Of a DNA stretch of 64,000 nucleotides, positions 7,403-16,000 are shown one piece after another. The stretch is from Poindextera sp036272595 (GTDB lineage Bacteria; Pseudomonadota; Alphaproteobacteria; Caulobacterales; Caulobacteraceae): contig DATAYM010000076.1 of NCBI GenBank assembly GCA_036272595.1, forward strand, positions 73,447 to 137,446, given 5' to 3'. A program made the translations under genes and the position numbers. The notes below the pieces were generated by a model that did not search any database, was not told where the DNA came from, and was given only the letters and a program-made list of their open reading frames with translations. How positions within the stretch are numbered: position 1 is the first letter of the stretch; each line of letters starts with the position of its first letter.

Positions 7403-8503
7403 ATGCAGCAGGCGGCGGCGCGCCGGTCGTACCAGACCCTGGACGGGTTGCGCGGCGTCGGCGCCTTCCTGGTGGTGATGCGCCACGTGCCCGGCCTGTT
7501 CGGGCCGATCCGCGTGCCGGAGAGCTTCCTGGCCGTCGATCTCTTCTATCTGGTCAGCGGCTTCGTGGTCGCCCACGCCTATGGCGAGCGCCTGGCCCGC
7601 GGCGGCTTCTTCTGGGGCTTCGTCAAGACCCGCATCATCCGGCTCTATCCGCTCTACATCGTCGGCCTGATCGTCGGGGTGATCACGGCGGTGTTCTTCA
7701 TGCTGGACGCCCCGCCCAGCTCATGGACGCCGATGAAGATCGCCGAGTGCGTCGCGCTCGGCCTGTTGATGATCCCGCGCTTCCCCGGGCTGAGCATCAA
7801 CGGCACGACCCTGAACGGGCCGATCTGGACCCTGCTCTACGAGCTGATCGCCAATTTCGTCTATGCCGCCGGCATCCGGCTGATGAAGACCTGGGTGCTG
7901 CTCGGCATCGTCGCCGTCTGCGCCGTCGGCGTGGTGTTCGCCGAGTTCCACTATCACACGCTGGACCTCGGCTATAACCTCACCGACCAGTGGGCGGCCC
8001 TGGCCCGCGTCGGCTTCTCCTTCTTCACGGGGGTCCTGATCTATCGCTGGCTCGGCGAGCGCGAGACCCGGTCGGTCTGGCTGGCCTGGGCCTGCGTGGT
8101 CGCGCTGGGCTTCCTGCTCGGCGTCCACGTGCCGGCCGCGATCATCCCCTATTACGAGATCGCCGCTGTCCTGGTCGGCATGCCGGCCCTGGCCGTCGCC
8201 GCGGCCCGCTTCGAGCCCGGGCCCTTGAGCGGACGGCTGTTCAGCTTCGTCGGGCTGATCTCCTACGGGGTCTACATCGTCCACCAGCCGCTGGGGAATC
8301 TCGCGGTGATGGAGATCAACCGCTTCACCGACATCCCCGAGGGCTGGAGCGGGGTGCTCTATGGAGCCGTCTTCCTGGCCTTCCTGGTGCTGCTCACCTG
8401 GGGTCTCGACCGCTTCTACGACGCGCCGGTGCGCGCCTGGCTGCGCGCGCGGTTCATGCCGGCGAGGCCGCGCCGCGAGGCGGCCGCGGTGAAGACGGCT
8501 TAG
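7403..8503 (+). CDS. Acyltransferase 3 family integral membrane protein
   Basis: 366 aa from ATG 7403, chosen because GGGGGAAGG precedes it; a TTG at 7367 would add 12 residues. The start of the domain reads YQTLDGLRGVGAFLVVMRH, containing the family His (MRH) near residue 33; VDLFYLVSGFVVAH follows. About ten hydrophobic segments run to the end, and the C-terminus is basic. Members O-acylate sugars of lipopolysaccharide, capsule or exported glycans (OafA/NodX type). Its position near galE and the aminotransferase fits surface-polysaccharide modification; the acceptor is unknown. The stop overlaps the convergent GNAT gene by 4 nt. Confidence 0.9.
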   Translation: MQQAAARRSYQTLDGLRGVGAFLVVMRHVPGLFGPIRVPESFLAVDLFYLVSGFVVAHAYGERLARGGFFWGFVKTRIIRLYPLYIVGLIVGVITAVFFMLDAPPSSWTPMKIAECVALGLLMIPRFPGLSINGTTLNGPIWTLLYELIANFVYAAGIRLMKTWVLLGIVAVCAVGVVFAEFHYHTLDLGYNLTDQWAALARVGFSFFTGVLIYRWLGERETRSVWLAWACVVALGFLLGVHVPAAIIPYYEIAAVLVGMPALAVAAARFEPGPLSGRLFSFVGLISYGVYIVHQPLGNLAVMEINRFTDIPEGWSGVLYGAVFLAFLVLLTWGLDRFYDAPVRAWLRARFMPARPRREAAAVKTA

Positions 8504-9042
8504 CGCGTTCGCGCCCGCCATTGCTCGCGGGTCTGGCCCCAGAGGTCGACCGGATAGGCCTCATAGGGTTCCGGCAGCCGGCCGGGGCCGCGGTTGGTCG
8601 AGCCGAGGCGCCGGGCGACCTTCTGCGAGGCGACATTGTCCGGGTCGATGCAATGGATGACGTCGGTCCAGCCGAGTTCATCGAACGCCCAGTCGATCGC
8701 CGCCGTCGCCGCCTCGGTGGCGTAGCCCTGGCCGTAGGCGTCCTTGATCAGGCCCCAGCCGACCTCGGTTCCGGGCCAGCCCTCCGGGACCCACGGCCCG
8801 GCGCGGCCGATCCAGCGGCCGGTGGATTTCTCGATCAGCGAGAACATCGAATAGCCCTGGATGGCCCAGGCCCCGGCGACCTGCAGGAAACCGCGCCAGG
8901 TGGCCGGGCGCGGCTGCGGGCCACCGATGAATTTCGACGCCTCGTCGGCCATCAGCGCCGCAAAGCCCGCGAAATCCTCCGCTCGGGTAGGGCGAAGGAT
9001 CAGCCGCGCGGTTTCGATCGTCGGGCCGTTATCCGTCGCCAT
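8500..9042 (-). CDS. GNAT family N-acetyltransferase (RimJ/RimL type)
   Basis: 180 aa. ETARLILRPTRAEDFAGF at 10-27 is the standard RimJ/L opening; VGWGLIKDAYGQGYATEA around 93-110 carries the acetyl-CoA loop (Q/R-x-x-G-x-A variant GQGYATEA); HCIDPDNVASQKVARRLG completes the fold. It likely acetylates an amine or protein N-terminus; the substrate is unknown. Its ATG shares one base with the mdh stop codon (TGATG), so translation is likely coupled to malate dehydrogenase. Confidence 0.88.
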   Translation of the reverse strand: MATDNGPTIETARLILRPTRAEDFAGFAALMADEASKFIGGPQPRPATWRGFLQVAGAWAIQGYSMFSLIEKSTGRWIGRAGPWVPEGWPGTEVGWGLIKDAYGQGYATEAATAAIDWAFDELGWTDVIHCIDPDNVASQKVARRLGSTNRGPGRLPEPYEAYPVDLWGQTREQWRARTR

Positions 9043-10031
9043 CAGGCGCTCAGCAGATCCTTGATGGTGTCGCGCTCGCCGACCAGCTCGTCGTTGGTGA
9101 TGGCGATCTTGCTCCTGGCGAAGTCGTCCATGTCCAGGTCGGTGATCGCCTCGTAACCGGTCGTCGTCGAGCGCACCGGCATGCCGGCCCAGATGTCGCT
9201 GGAGAAGCCGTAGGCGCCTTGGCTGGCCACGGCCACCGCGTGCACCTTGCCGGGGATGGTCAGGTCGCGGACATAGTCGACCAGGGCGTTGGCGGCCGAG
9301 GCGGCCGAGCTCTGGCCGCGGGCCTCGACGATGGCGCCGCCGCGCTTGCCGACGGTGGGCAGGAATTCGGTCTTCAGCCAGTTATCGTCGCCGATCACCT
9401 CGGCGGCCGGCTTGCCGCCGATCCTGGCGTGGGTGAAGTCGGCGAACATGGTCGGGCTGTGGTTGCCGTAGATATAGAGGTCGGTGACTTCGGAGACCGG
9501 CGCGCCGGCCTTCTGCGCCAGCTGGGTCTGGGCGCGGTTCTGGTCAAGGCGGACCATGGCGGTGAACTGGTCGGGGGATAGCCGCTTGGCCTGGGCGGCG
9601 GCGATCATGCAGTTGGTGTTGCAGGGGTTGCCGACCACGCAGACGCGGGTGGTCTTGGCGGCGACGGCGTCGATGGACCTGCCCTGGCCGATGAAGATCT
9701 TGCCGTTGTCCTTCAGGAGGTCGGCGCGCTCCATGCCCGGCCCGCGCGGCTTGGAGCCGACCAGCAGGCACCAGTCGGCGTCGCCGAAGGCCGCGTCGGG
9801 GTCGGCGTTCAGGGTCATGCCGCGCAGCAGCGGGAAGGCGCAGTCGTCCAGCTCCATGGCGACGCCTTTCAGCGCCTTCTGCGGGCCCTCGACCGGGATT
9901 TCCAGCAGCTGCAGGATGACCGGCTGGTCGGCCCCGAACATGTCGCCGGAGGCGATGCGGAAGAGCAGGGCGTAGCTGACATTGCCGGCGGCGCCGGTGA
10001 CCGCGACGCGGATTGGGGATTTCTCGGCCAT
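9042..10031 (-). CDS. mdh: Malate dehydrogenase, NAD-dependent, cytosolic-type (TIGR01759-like)
   Basis: 329 aa from ATG 10031 (GGAAGCG upstream); upstream in-frame codons lack conservation. VTGAAGNVSYALLFRIA at about 10-26 is the NAD fold; GSKPRGPGMER holds the mobile-loop arginines; VGNPCNTNC and MVRLDQNRA follow; NHSPTMFAD contains the catalytic His. The GAAGN start and the GxKPRxPGMER loop mark the plant/cytosolic-like class, not the LDH-like malate dehydrogenase that I recall as usual in Caulobacter. It oxidises malate to oxaloacetate in the TCA cycle. It is separated from the suc operon by several unrelated genes. Confidence 0.95.
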   Translation of the reverse strand: MAEKSPIRVAVTGAAGNVSYALLFRIASGDMFGADQPVILQLLEIPVEGPQKALKGVAMELDDCAFPLLRGMTLNADPDAAFGDADWCLLVGSKPRGPGMERADLLKDNGKIFIGQGRSIDAVAAKTTRVCVVGNPCNTNCMIAAAQAKRLSPDQFTAMVRLDQNRAQTQLAQKAGAPVSEVTDLYIYGNHSPTMFADFTHARIGGKPAAEVIGDDNWLKTEFLPTVGKRGGAIVEARGQSSAASAANALVDYVRDLTIPGKVHAVAVASQGAYGFSSDIWAGMPVRSTTTGYEAITDLDMDDFARSKIAITNDELVGERDTIKDLLSA

Positions 10032-10096
10032 GGTTTTCGCTTCCATCCATGCTTTAAGGCGCGGCGCGGCGTAGCGCATATGGGCCGGTCCCGGCA

Positions 10097-10588
10097 ATGG
10101 CCGGGGCGGCCGCGGGCGATGAAAGTCTGCGGCTGGCCGGGCTGGAAGCGGGAGGGCGGACCCTGAGCGACTTCATCCTTTCGCCGGCGTTCGTCGCCAC
10201 CTCGGTTCCGCTCGCCTCGCTGGCCTTGAGCGAGGCGCGGCTGCAGGCGGACGCTCGCTGGCCCTGGATCGTGCTCATTCCCCGCTTCGCCGGCGCGCAG
10301 GAGGTCGAAGACCTGCCGGCGGCGGACCGCGCGCGGCTGATGGAAGAGGTGGTGGCGGCGGGCCGCGCGGTGCGGGCCGTGGCCGAGGCCCTGGGCCGGC
10401 CGGTGCGGAAGCTGAACCTCGGCCTGCTCGGCAACATCACCCCGCAGCTGCACGCCCATGTCGTCGGCCGCCGCCCCGACGACCCCACCTGGCCGGGGCC
10501 GGTCTGGGGTTACGGCGAGGCGGTGGCGTATAGGATGGAAACCCTCGAACTGGCCCGAGAGACCGCCCTCAGCGCGCTGCGAGCCTGA
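10097..10588 (+). CDS. HIT domain protein (nucleotide hydrolase-like)
   Basis: 163 aa. ARWPWIVLIPR at about 54-64 and KLNLGLLGNITPQLHAHVVGR near 115-135 match the proteobacterial HIT subfamily, with QLHAHVV in place of the classical HxHxHxx; the first histidine is Gln, as often seen in this subgroup, and the nucleophile His is retained. Such proteins hydrolyse dinucleoside polyphosphates or AMP conjugates. Conservation seems to begin at LSDFILSP, about 22 residues in; a CTG there has a GGGAGG upstream, so the N-terminus is uncertain. It is divergent from mdh. Confidence 0.82.
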   Translation: MAGAAAGDESLRLAGLEAGGRTLSDFILSPAFVATSVPLASLALSEARLQADARWPWIVLIPRFAGAQEVEDLPAADRARLMEEVVAAGRAVRAVAEALGRPVRKLNLGLLGNITPQLHAHVVGRRPDDPTWPGPVWGYGEAVAYRMETLELARETALSALRA

Positions 10589-10594
10589 CAAAAA

Positions 10595-10798
10595 CCCCCG
10601 CTCATTCCCGCGAAGGCGGGAATCCAGGTTTTTTGCACCACGAACGACACGAACAAACACGAAGGGGCCAGATTGGCCGAGGCGGCGGAAGCCGAGCGTT
10701 CGTGTGGGTTCGTGTCTGTTCGTGGTCAAATCCTTCGGACGGATGGGCCGCGCAGGCTCCCAGGATAAAAAACTGGCTTCCCGCCTCCGCGGGAAGGG
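10595..10798. repeat. Composite hairpin element (outer REP-like arms, inner CACGAA tandem arms)
   Basis: Outer arms: 10595-10628 (containing GCTCATTCCCGCG) and 10773-10798 (CTTCCCGCCTCCGCGG) are hairpins in inverted relation. Inner arms: 10637-10663 and 10699-10726 pair almost end to end; each is three imperfect 9-10-mers around CACGAAC. The layout is the same as at 4313-4459 but the inner motif is different. It occupies the 293-bp gap between the HIT and O-methyltransferase genes; no gene is visible there. Confidence 0.8.
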
Positions 10799-10840
10799 CC
10801 GGCCAGACCGAGGCCGACCAAGCCTTGTTTGAGCCCGACC

Positions 10841-10858
10841 AATTAGATATATCTGATT
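10841..10858. promoter_or_regulatory. AT-rich palindrome, candidate operator of the O-methyltransferase gene
   Basis: AATTAGATATATCTGATT is a near-perfect palindrome centred on AGATATATCT, 24 nt before the ATG at 10882, in otherwise GC-rich DNA. The position fits a repressor site (MarR/TetR size), but no regulator is adjacent. Confidence 0.4.
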
Positions 10859-10881
10859 AATTCTAAGAATGGACAGGCAAG

Positions 10882-11502
10882 ATGGACGACAAGGTCATGG
10901 CGGTGCTCGACGCCTATCACGAGCGGATCCGCGATGAGGATCGGCGCCGGCGCGAGGCGTTCGCGACCGGGGACCGGGGTGGGTCGCTCGACGACGTCCT
11001 GCTGGCGGTCGGGCCCGACACCGGCCAGCTGATCAACATCCTGGCGCGCAGCCTGAAGGCGCCGAACATCCTCGAGATCGGCACCTCGTTCGGCTATTCC
11101 GGCATCTGGCTGGCGGACGCGGCGCGCGCCTCGGGCGGCCGGCTGACCACCATGGAGCTGGCCGAGCACAAGTCGGCCCACGCCCGCGAGATGTCGGCCA
11201 AGGCCGGGCTGGCGGACTATGTGGATTTCAGGCTGGGCGATGCGGTGCAGCTGATCGGCGAAATCCCGTTCGGGATCGATTTCGTGCTGCTGGACCTCTG
11301 GAAGGACCTCTACACCCCCTGCCTCGAGGCCTTCTATCCGAAGCTCAATCCCGGCGCGATCATCGTCGCCGACAACATCACCCGGCCCGGCGGCGAGGAC
11401 GTGCTGCGCTACGTCAGGGCGGTCCGGGCCAAGCCGCATATCAGCAGCATCATGGTTCCGGTCGGCTCCGGCCTGGAGATCAGCCGCTTCCAGCCGGCCT
11501 GA
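10882..11502 (+). CDS. O-methyltransferase (class I, SAM-dependent)
   Basis: 206 aa. ILEIGTSFGYSGIWLADAA at about 62-80 is the SAM-binding glycine loop with the acidic residue; TTMELAEHK binds the ribose; FRLGDAVQL and IDFVLLDLWKDLY supply the metal/SAM aspartates; GAIIVADNITRPGG matches the catechol-O-methyltransferase-like DN motif. Family members methylate small hydroxylated compounds, often metal-dependently. GGACAGGCAAG precedes the ATG. The palindrome at 10841-10858 may regulate it. Confidence 0.88.
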   Translation: MDDKVMAVLDAYHERIRDEDRRRREAFATGDRGGSLDDVLLAVGPDTGQLINILARSLKAPNILEIGTSFGYSGIWLADAARASGGRLTTMELAEHKSAHAREMSAKAGLADYVDFRLGDAVQLIGEIPFGIDFVLLDLWKDLYTPCLEAFYPKLNPGAIIVADNITRPGGEDVLRYVRAVRAKPHISSIMVPVGSGLEISRFQPA

Positions 11503-11510
11503 TCGGCGCG

Positions 11511-12101
11511 CTATTCCCGCGTCATCAGCACCCTTGTCCGCACGCCGGCGAGCGTCACGTCGCCGGTCCAGGCCGCGCCGGCGGGCTGCAGGTCGAAGGT
11601 CTGCGGCTGGTTGTCCTCGTAGAAGACGATGGTCAGGCCCTGGCCGTTGCGCCGGATGGTCTCGGTGATGCCGGAGCCGGTCAGGGCGTCGGGCCGGCGC
11701 ATGTCGCGCCAGGAGCCCTCGACCTGGGGGGCCATCGGCGTGGTGGCGCGGGCGTCGGGAGCGCCGCCGGAATCGGAGAACTGGAAGACGTAGATGGGCG
11801 GGCCGCCGTCGGCGCGGGCCAGGCCCCAGCGGCCGTCGAGCGCGCCGCGCGCCGCCTCGGCCGTCTGGAAATTGGCGCGGATCTGGCTTTCGCCGACCTG
11901 GGGCTGGGAGCTCAGCGGCACGACGCCGCCCTCCTCGTCCACCCCAGGCGCCGGCGCCTGTGCGGGCGTCGGCGCGGGAGCGGGCGCCGGGGTCTGCGCC
12001 GGCTGGACGGCGGCGGGCGGCGTCGGCGGCGACGTGGGCGGGGCCGCGGCCGGCTGGACGGCGCCGATCACCTCGGCGGCGATGAGCGCCAGCCAGCTCA
12101 T
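11511..12101 (-). CDS. Hypothetical protein with Pro/Ala-rich N-terminal region
   Basis: 196 aa. A short hydrophobic start (MSWLALIAAEVIGAV) could be a signal or anchor, followed by about 40 residues of Ala/Pro low complexity (residues 18-52), then a folded part with ARGALDGRWGLARADGG, FQFSDSGG, EGSWRDMRR and IVFYEDNQP. This C-terminal part looks like a small beta-rich secreted domain. The ATG overlaps the CitE-like gene stop by 4 nt (ATGA), so the two form an operon. No function assigned. Confidence 0.65.
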   Translation of the reverse strand: MSWLALIAAEVIGAVQPAAAPPTSPPTPPAAVQPAQTPAPAPAPTPAQAPAPGVDEEGGVVPLSSQPQVGESQIRANFQTAEAARGALDGRWGLARADGGPPIYVFQFSDSGGAPDARATTPMAPQVEGSWRDMRRPDALTGSGITETIRRNGQGLTIVFYEDNQPQTFDLQPAGAAWTGDVTLAGVRTRVLMTRE

Positions 12102-12970
12102 GCTGGCGCCTGCTCGCGGATGGCGGCGTCGATCTCCACCAGCCGCTCGGCCTGGTCCAGGTGCAGGCGCTCGGCGAGGCGGCCCTCCACCTGGAGGGCG
12201 CCGCGGCCGGCGTTCTCCGGCCGGGCGTAGGCGGCGATCACCGCCCGGGCCCAGGCGAGCTCGTCCGGGTCCGGCGAGAACAGCCGGTTGGCGGTCTCGA
12301 TCTGGCTGGGATGGATCAGGGTCTTGCCGTCGAAGCCGACGTCGGCGCCCTGGCGGCAGTGCAGCTCCAGCAGGGCCGGATCGTCGATGGCGGTGGTGAC
12401 GCTGTCGAGCGCGGTCAGGCCGTGGGCGCGGGCGGCGGCGACGGTGAGGCTGAGAAACGGCAGGTGCGGGGCGCGGTCCGGCGTCTGCCGGCCGCCCATG
12501 GCCTTGGCCAGGTCGTTCAGCCCGACGGCGAAACCGGCCAGGCGGCTGGTTTGCGCGGTCCGGCCGATGGCGTCTAGCGCCAGGATCGCCGCCGGGGTCT
12601 CGATCATCGCCCAGAGCCGGGTGCGCGGCGGGGCGGCGGCGATGGCCGCGTCATAGAGCGCGATGTCGCCTGGGCCATTCACCTTGGGGACCAGGACGGC
12701 GTCGGGTCCGGCCCTGGCGGCGGCGGCCAGGTCCTCGGCCCCCCAGGTCGTGTCCAGGCCGTTGCAGCGGATGATCAGCTCGCGGCCGCCGAAGCCGCCG
12801 GCGGCGACGGCCGCCGCGGCCTGGCCGCGCGCGCCGGGCTTGGCCTCCGGCGCGACGGCGTCCTCCAGGTCGAGGATGATGGCGTCGCAGGCCAGGCCGC
12901 GCGCCTTCTCGATCGCCCGCGCGTTCGAGGCCGGCATGTAGAGGACGCTGCGGCGGGGCCTGTGTGCCAT
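12098..12970 (-). CDS. HpcH/HpaI-type CoA ester lyase (CitE-like / malyl-CoA lyase family)
   Basis: 290 aa. RRSVLYMPASNARAIEKA at 5-22 and DAIILDLEDAVAPEAK at about 29-44 carry the CoA and Mg sites (Glu-Asp); IIRCNGLDTTWG follows; PKVNGPGDI and WAMIETPAAIL hold the second acidic ligand Glu; GFDGKTLIHPSQIETAN closes the barrel. Enzymes of this family cleave or form malyl-, methylmalyl- or citramalyl-CoA. No citrate lyase alpha or gamma subunit is next to it, so a stand-alone lyase is likelier than citrate lyase. It is divergent from the GH18-deacetylase-GT gene. Confidence 0.88.
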   Translation of the reverse strand: MAHRPRRSVLYMPASNARAIEKARGLACDAIILDLEDAVAPEAKPGARGQAAAAVAAGGFGGRELIIRCNGLDTTWGAEDLAAAARAGPDAVLVPKVNGPGDIALYDAAIAAAPPRTRLWAMIETPAAILALDAIGRTAQTSRLAGFAVGLNDLAKAMGGRQTPDRAPHLPFLSLTVAAARAHGLTALDSVTTAIDDPALLELHCRQGADVGFDGKTLIHPSQIETANRLFSPDPDELAWARAVIAAYARPENAGRGALQVEGRLAERLHLDQAERLVEIDAAIREQAPA

Positions 12971-13078
12971 GACGCCGTTTGTCGCCCGCGGCCGCGCCCG
13001 GCGCAACCTTGCCAACAAGCTGCAGCATGGGGGCGCCGGGGCCTTGCCTCGGCCTTCGGTGTTCGGCACACCAAGACC

Positions 13079-16000
13079 ATGCCGCCCGAGCCGGACAAGC
13101 CGTCTTCCGAGCCTTTCATATTCCACGATCCGTCCGGTCGGCGGGCGCGGACGGCCGGTCAGCTCGGCGGGCTTTTGCTGTCGCTGCTGGCGGCCATCGT
13201 CGCCGGCTTCCTGATCACCCTGGCCCTGGCGCCGCGGCTGCCGGACGTGCAGCTGCGCGACCCGCGCTCCTTCCAGGCCCTGCACGTGGAAAACGTCAAA
13301 CGCCTGAAGGGCAAGCCGGCCTGGACCCATATCGGCCGGCCGCGCACCCCGGGCGGGGCCCACGCGTCGCGGGCGCTGACCGTCGGCTTCTATGTGAGCT
13401 GGGACCCGGACAGCCGCGCCTCGCTGACCCAGCATATCGACCAGCTCGACGTGGTGGCGCCGCAGTGGTTCGCGCTGAAGGACGCCGGCGGCGACCTGGA
13501 CATCACCGACGACCCGCAAGCCGTCGCCCTGATCGCCAGCCAGCCGCGCCCGCCGGCGGTGATGCCGGTGATCCACAACGCCCACGAGGAGCTGTTCGAC
13601 ACCGCCATCGCCGACGGGCTGCTGCTGCATCCGGCGGCCCAGGACAGGCTGGTGGCGGCCCTGGTCGCCCAGGCCCAGCAGCACGGCTACGCCGGCTACG
13701 TCTTCGACCTGGAGAACATGTCGCCGAACGCGGTCAAGGCCTATCCGGCCCTGCTGGCCAAGGCGCGCGCGGCCTTGAAGCCGCTGGGCCGGGAAGTCTG
13801 GGTCACCGCGCCGTTCGACGACGACGACTGGCCGCTGAAGGCGCTGCAGGCCAATTCCGACAGCCTGATGCTGATGGCCTATGACGAGCACTGGCTGACC
13901 GGCCGCGCCGGGCCGACGGCGGGCGAGGACTGGTTCGAGAAATACCTGAACTCGCGGCTGTCCATGCTCGACCCGTCGCACACCATCCTGGCTTTCGGGG
14001 CCTATGGCTACGACTGGACCGAGGCCGACAAGTCCGGCCAGGGGCGCGCCGACGCGGTCACCTTCCACGAGGCGATCCAGAACGCCCACGACAGCGAAGT
14101 CGACATCGACATGGACGACAACGCGCTGAACCCGCACTACGGCTATATCGACGACGACGGGTCCAAGCACGACGTCTGGTTCCTCGACGCCACCACCATG
14201 TTCAACCAGATCAAGGTCACCGACCCCTGGCACGTGCGCGGCTATGGCCTGTGGCGGCTGGGATCGGAGGACCCGGGGGTCTGGAGCCTGCTCGGCCAGC
14301 CCTATGGCCGGATCACCGCCGCCGGGCTGATCAACCTGGCCCCCGGCGGCTCGGTCGACTTCAACGGCACCGGCGAAATCCTCAAGGTCACGGCGACGCC
14401 GACCCCCGGCAAGCGCACCCTGACCTTCGATCCCGACACCGGCCTGATCGCCGACGAGCACTATGACGTCCTGCCCACCTCCTATGTGATCGACCGCTAT
14501 GGCGCCCATCCGGGCTGGGTGGCGCTGACCTTCGACGACGGGCCGGACTCCAAGTGGACGCCGCAGATCCTGAAGATCCTCGAGCAGAAGCAGGCGCCGG
14601 CGACCTTCTTCGTCATCGGCGAGAACATGCAGGCTCATCCGGGCATCGTCGCCCGCGAGGTGCGCGACGGCATGGTGGTGGGCAGCCACACCTATACCCA
14701 TCCGGACATCTCGCTGCTGCCGCCCGGCCTCGTCGACGTGCAGCTGAACGCCAACCAGCGCCTGTTCGAGGTGATCTCGGGGCGGGATTTCCGCCTGTTC
14801 CGGCCGCCCTATTTCGGCGACGCCGAACCGAGCACCCCCGCCGAAGTCAACCCGCTGCTCGTGGCGCAGAAGCTCGGCTACCTGATCGTCGGGCTGCGGG
14901 TCGATCCGGGCGACTGGAAGCGGCCGCCTGCTTCGGCGATCGTCCAGACCACCCTGGACGGGCTGGCCCGCGACGACCCGGAGACCGGCCATTCGTCCGT
15001 GGTGCTGCTGCACGATTCGGGCGGCAACCGCAGCCATACGGTGGAGGCGCTGCCGACCCTGATCGACCAGCTGCGCGCCCACGGCTACCGGCTGGTGACG
15101 GTGCCGCAACTGATCCCGATGAGCCCGGACCAGGCCATGCCGCTCACCCACCGCGCCTGGTGGGCCCTGGCGCTGGACCGCGCCGGCTTCGGCATCTTCC
15201 GCGAAATCAACGTGGCGCTGAACGCCCTGTTCATCAGCGCCATCGCCCTCGGCGTGCTGCGCCTGGCCTTCCTGGCGGTGCTCGGCATCCACCACAGGCT
15301 GCACGAGGCCCGCCGGCGGCCCGCCGACCTGGACCCGGAGACCGGGCCGCTGGTCAGCGTGCTGATCCCCTGCTTCAACGAGGAAAAGGTCATCGTCTCC
15401 TCGGTCAGCCGCATCCTGGAATCCAACTGGTCGCGGCTGGACGTGCTGGTGCTGGACGACGGCTCGACCGATCGCACCGCCGAGGAGGTGCGCGCCCACT
15501 TCGGCGGCGACCCCAGGGTGCGGCTGCTCAGCTTCGCCAACGCCGGCAAGGCCATGGCGCTCAATCGCGGCCTCGACCAGGTGCAGGGCGAGATCGTCGT
15601 CGCGCTGGACGCCGACACCCTGTTTCCGCCCAACACCATCGGCCGGCTGGCGCGCTGGTTCGTCGATCCGAAGGTCGGCGCGGTGGCCGGCAACGCCCTG
15701 GTCGGCAACCGCCGCAACCTGATCACACGCTGGCAGGCGCTGGAATACGTCACGGCGCAGAACCTCGAGCGGCGGGCGCTGGCGGCGCTGGGCGCGGTGA
15801 CGGTGGTGCCCGGCGCCGTCGGCGCCTGGCGGCGCTCGGCGCTGGAGGCGCTGGGCGGCTATCCCTCCGACACCCTGGCCGAGGACCAGGACCTGACCAT
15901 CGCCGCCCAGATCGGCGGCTGGCGGATCGAGTTCGACCCGGACGCGCGCGCCTACACCGAGGCGCCGGAGACGGTGGCGGGGCTGCTGAAACAGCGCTTC

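Noticed and set aside
12098..12970. Citrate lyase beta subunit
   Set aside because: No citD/citF neighbours; the protein is better called a stand-alone HpcH/HpaI CoA ester lyase.
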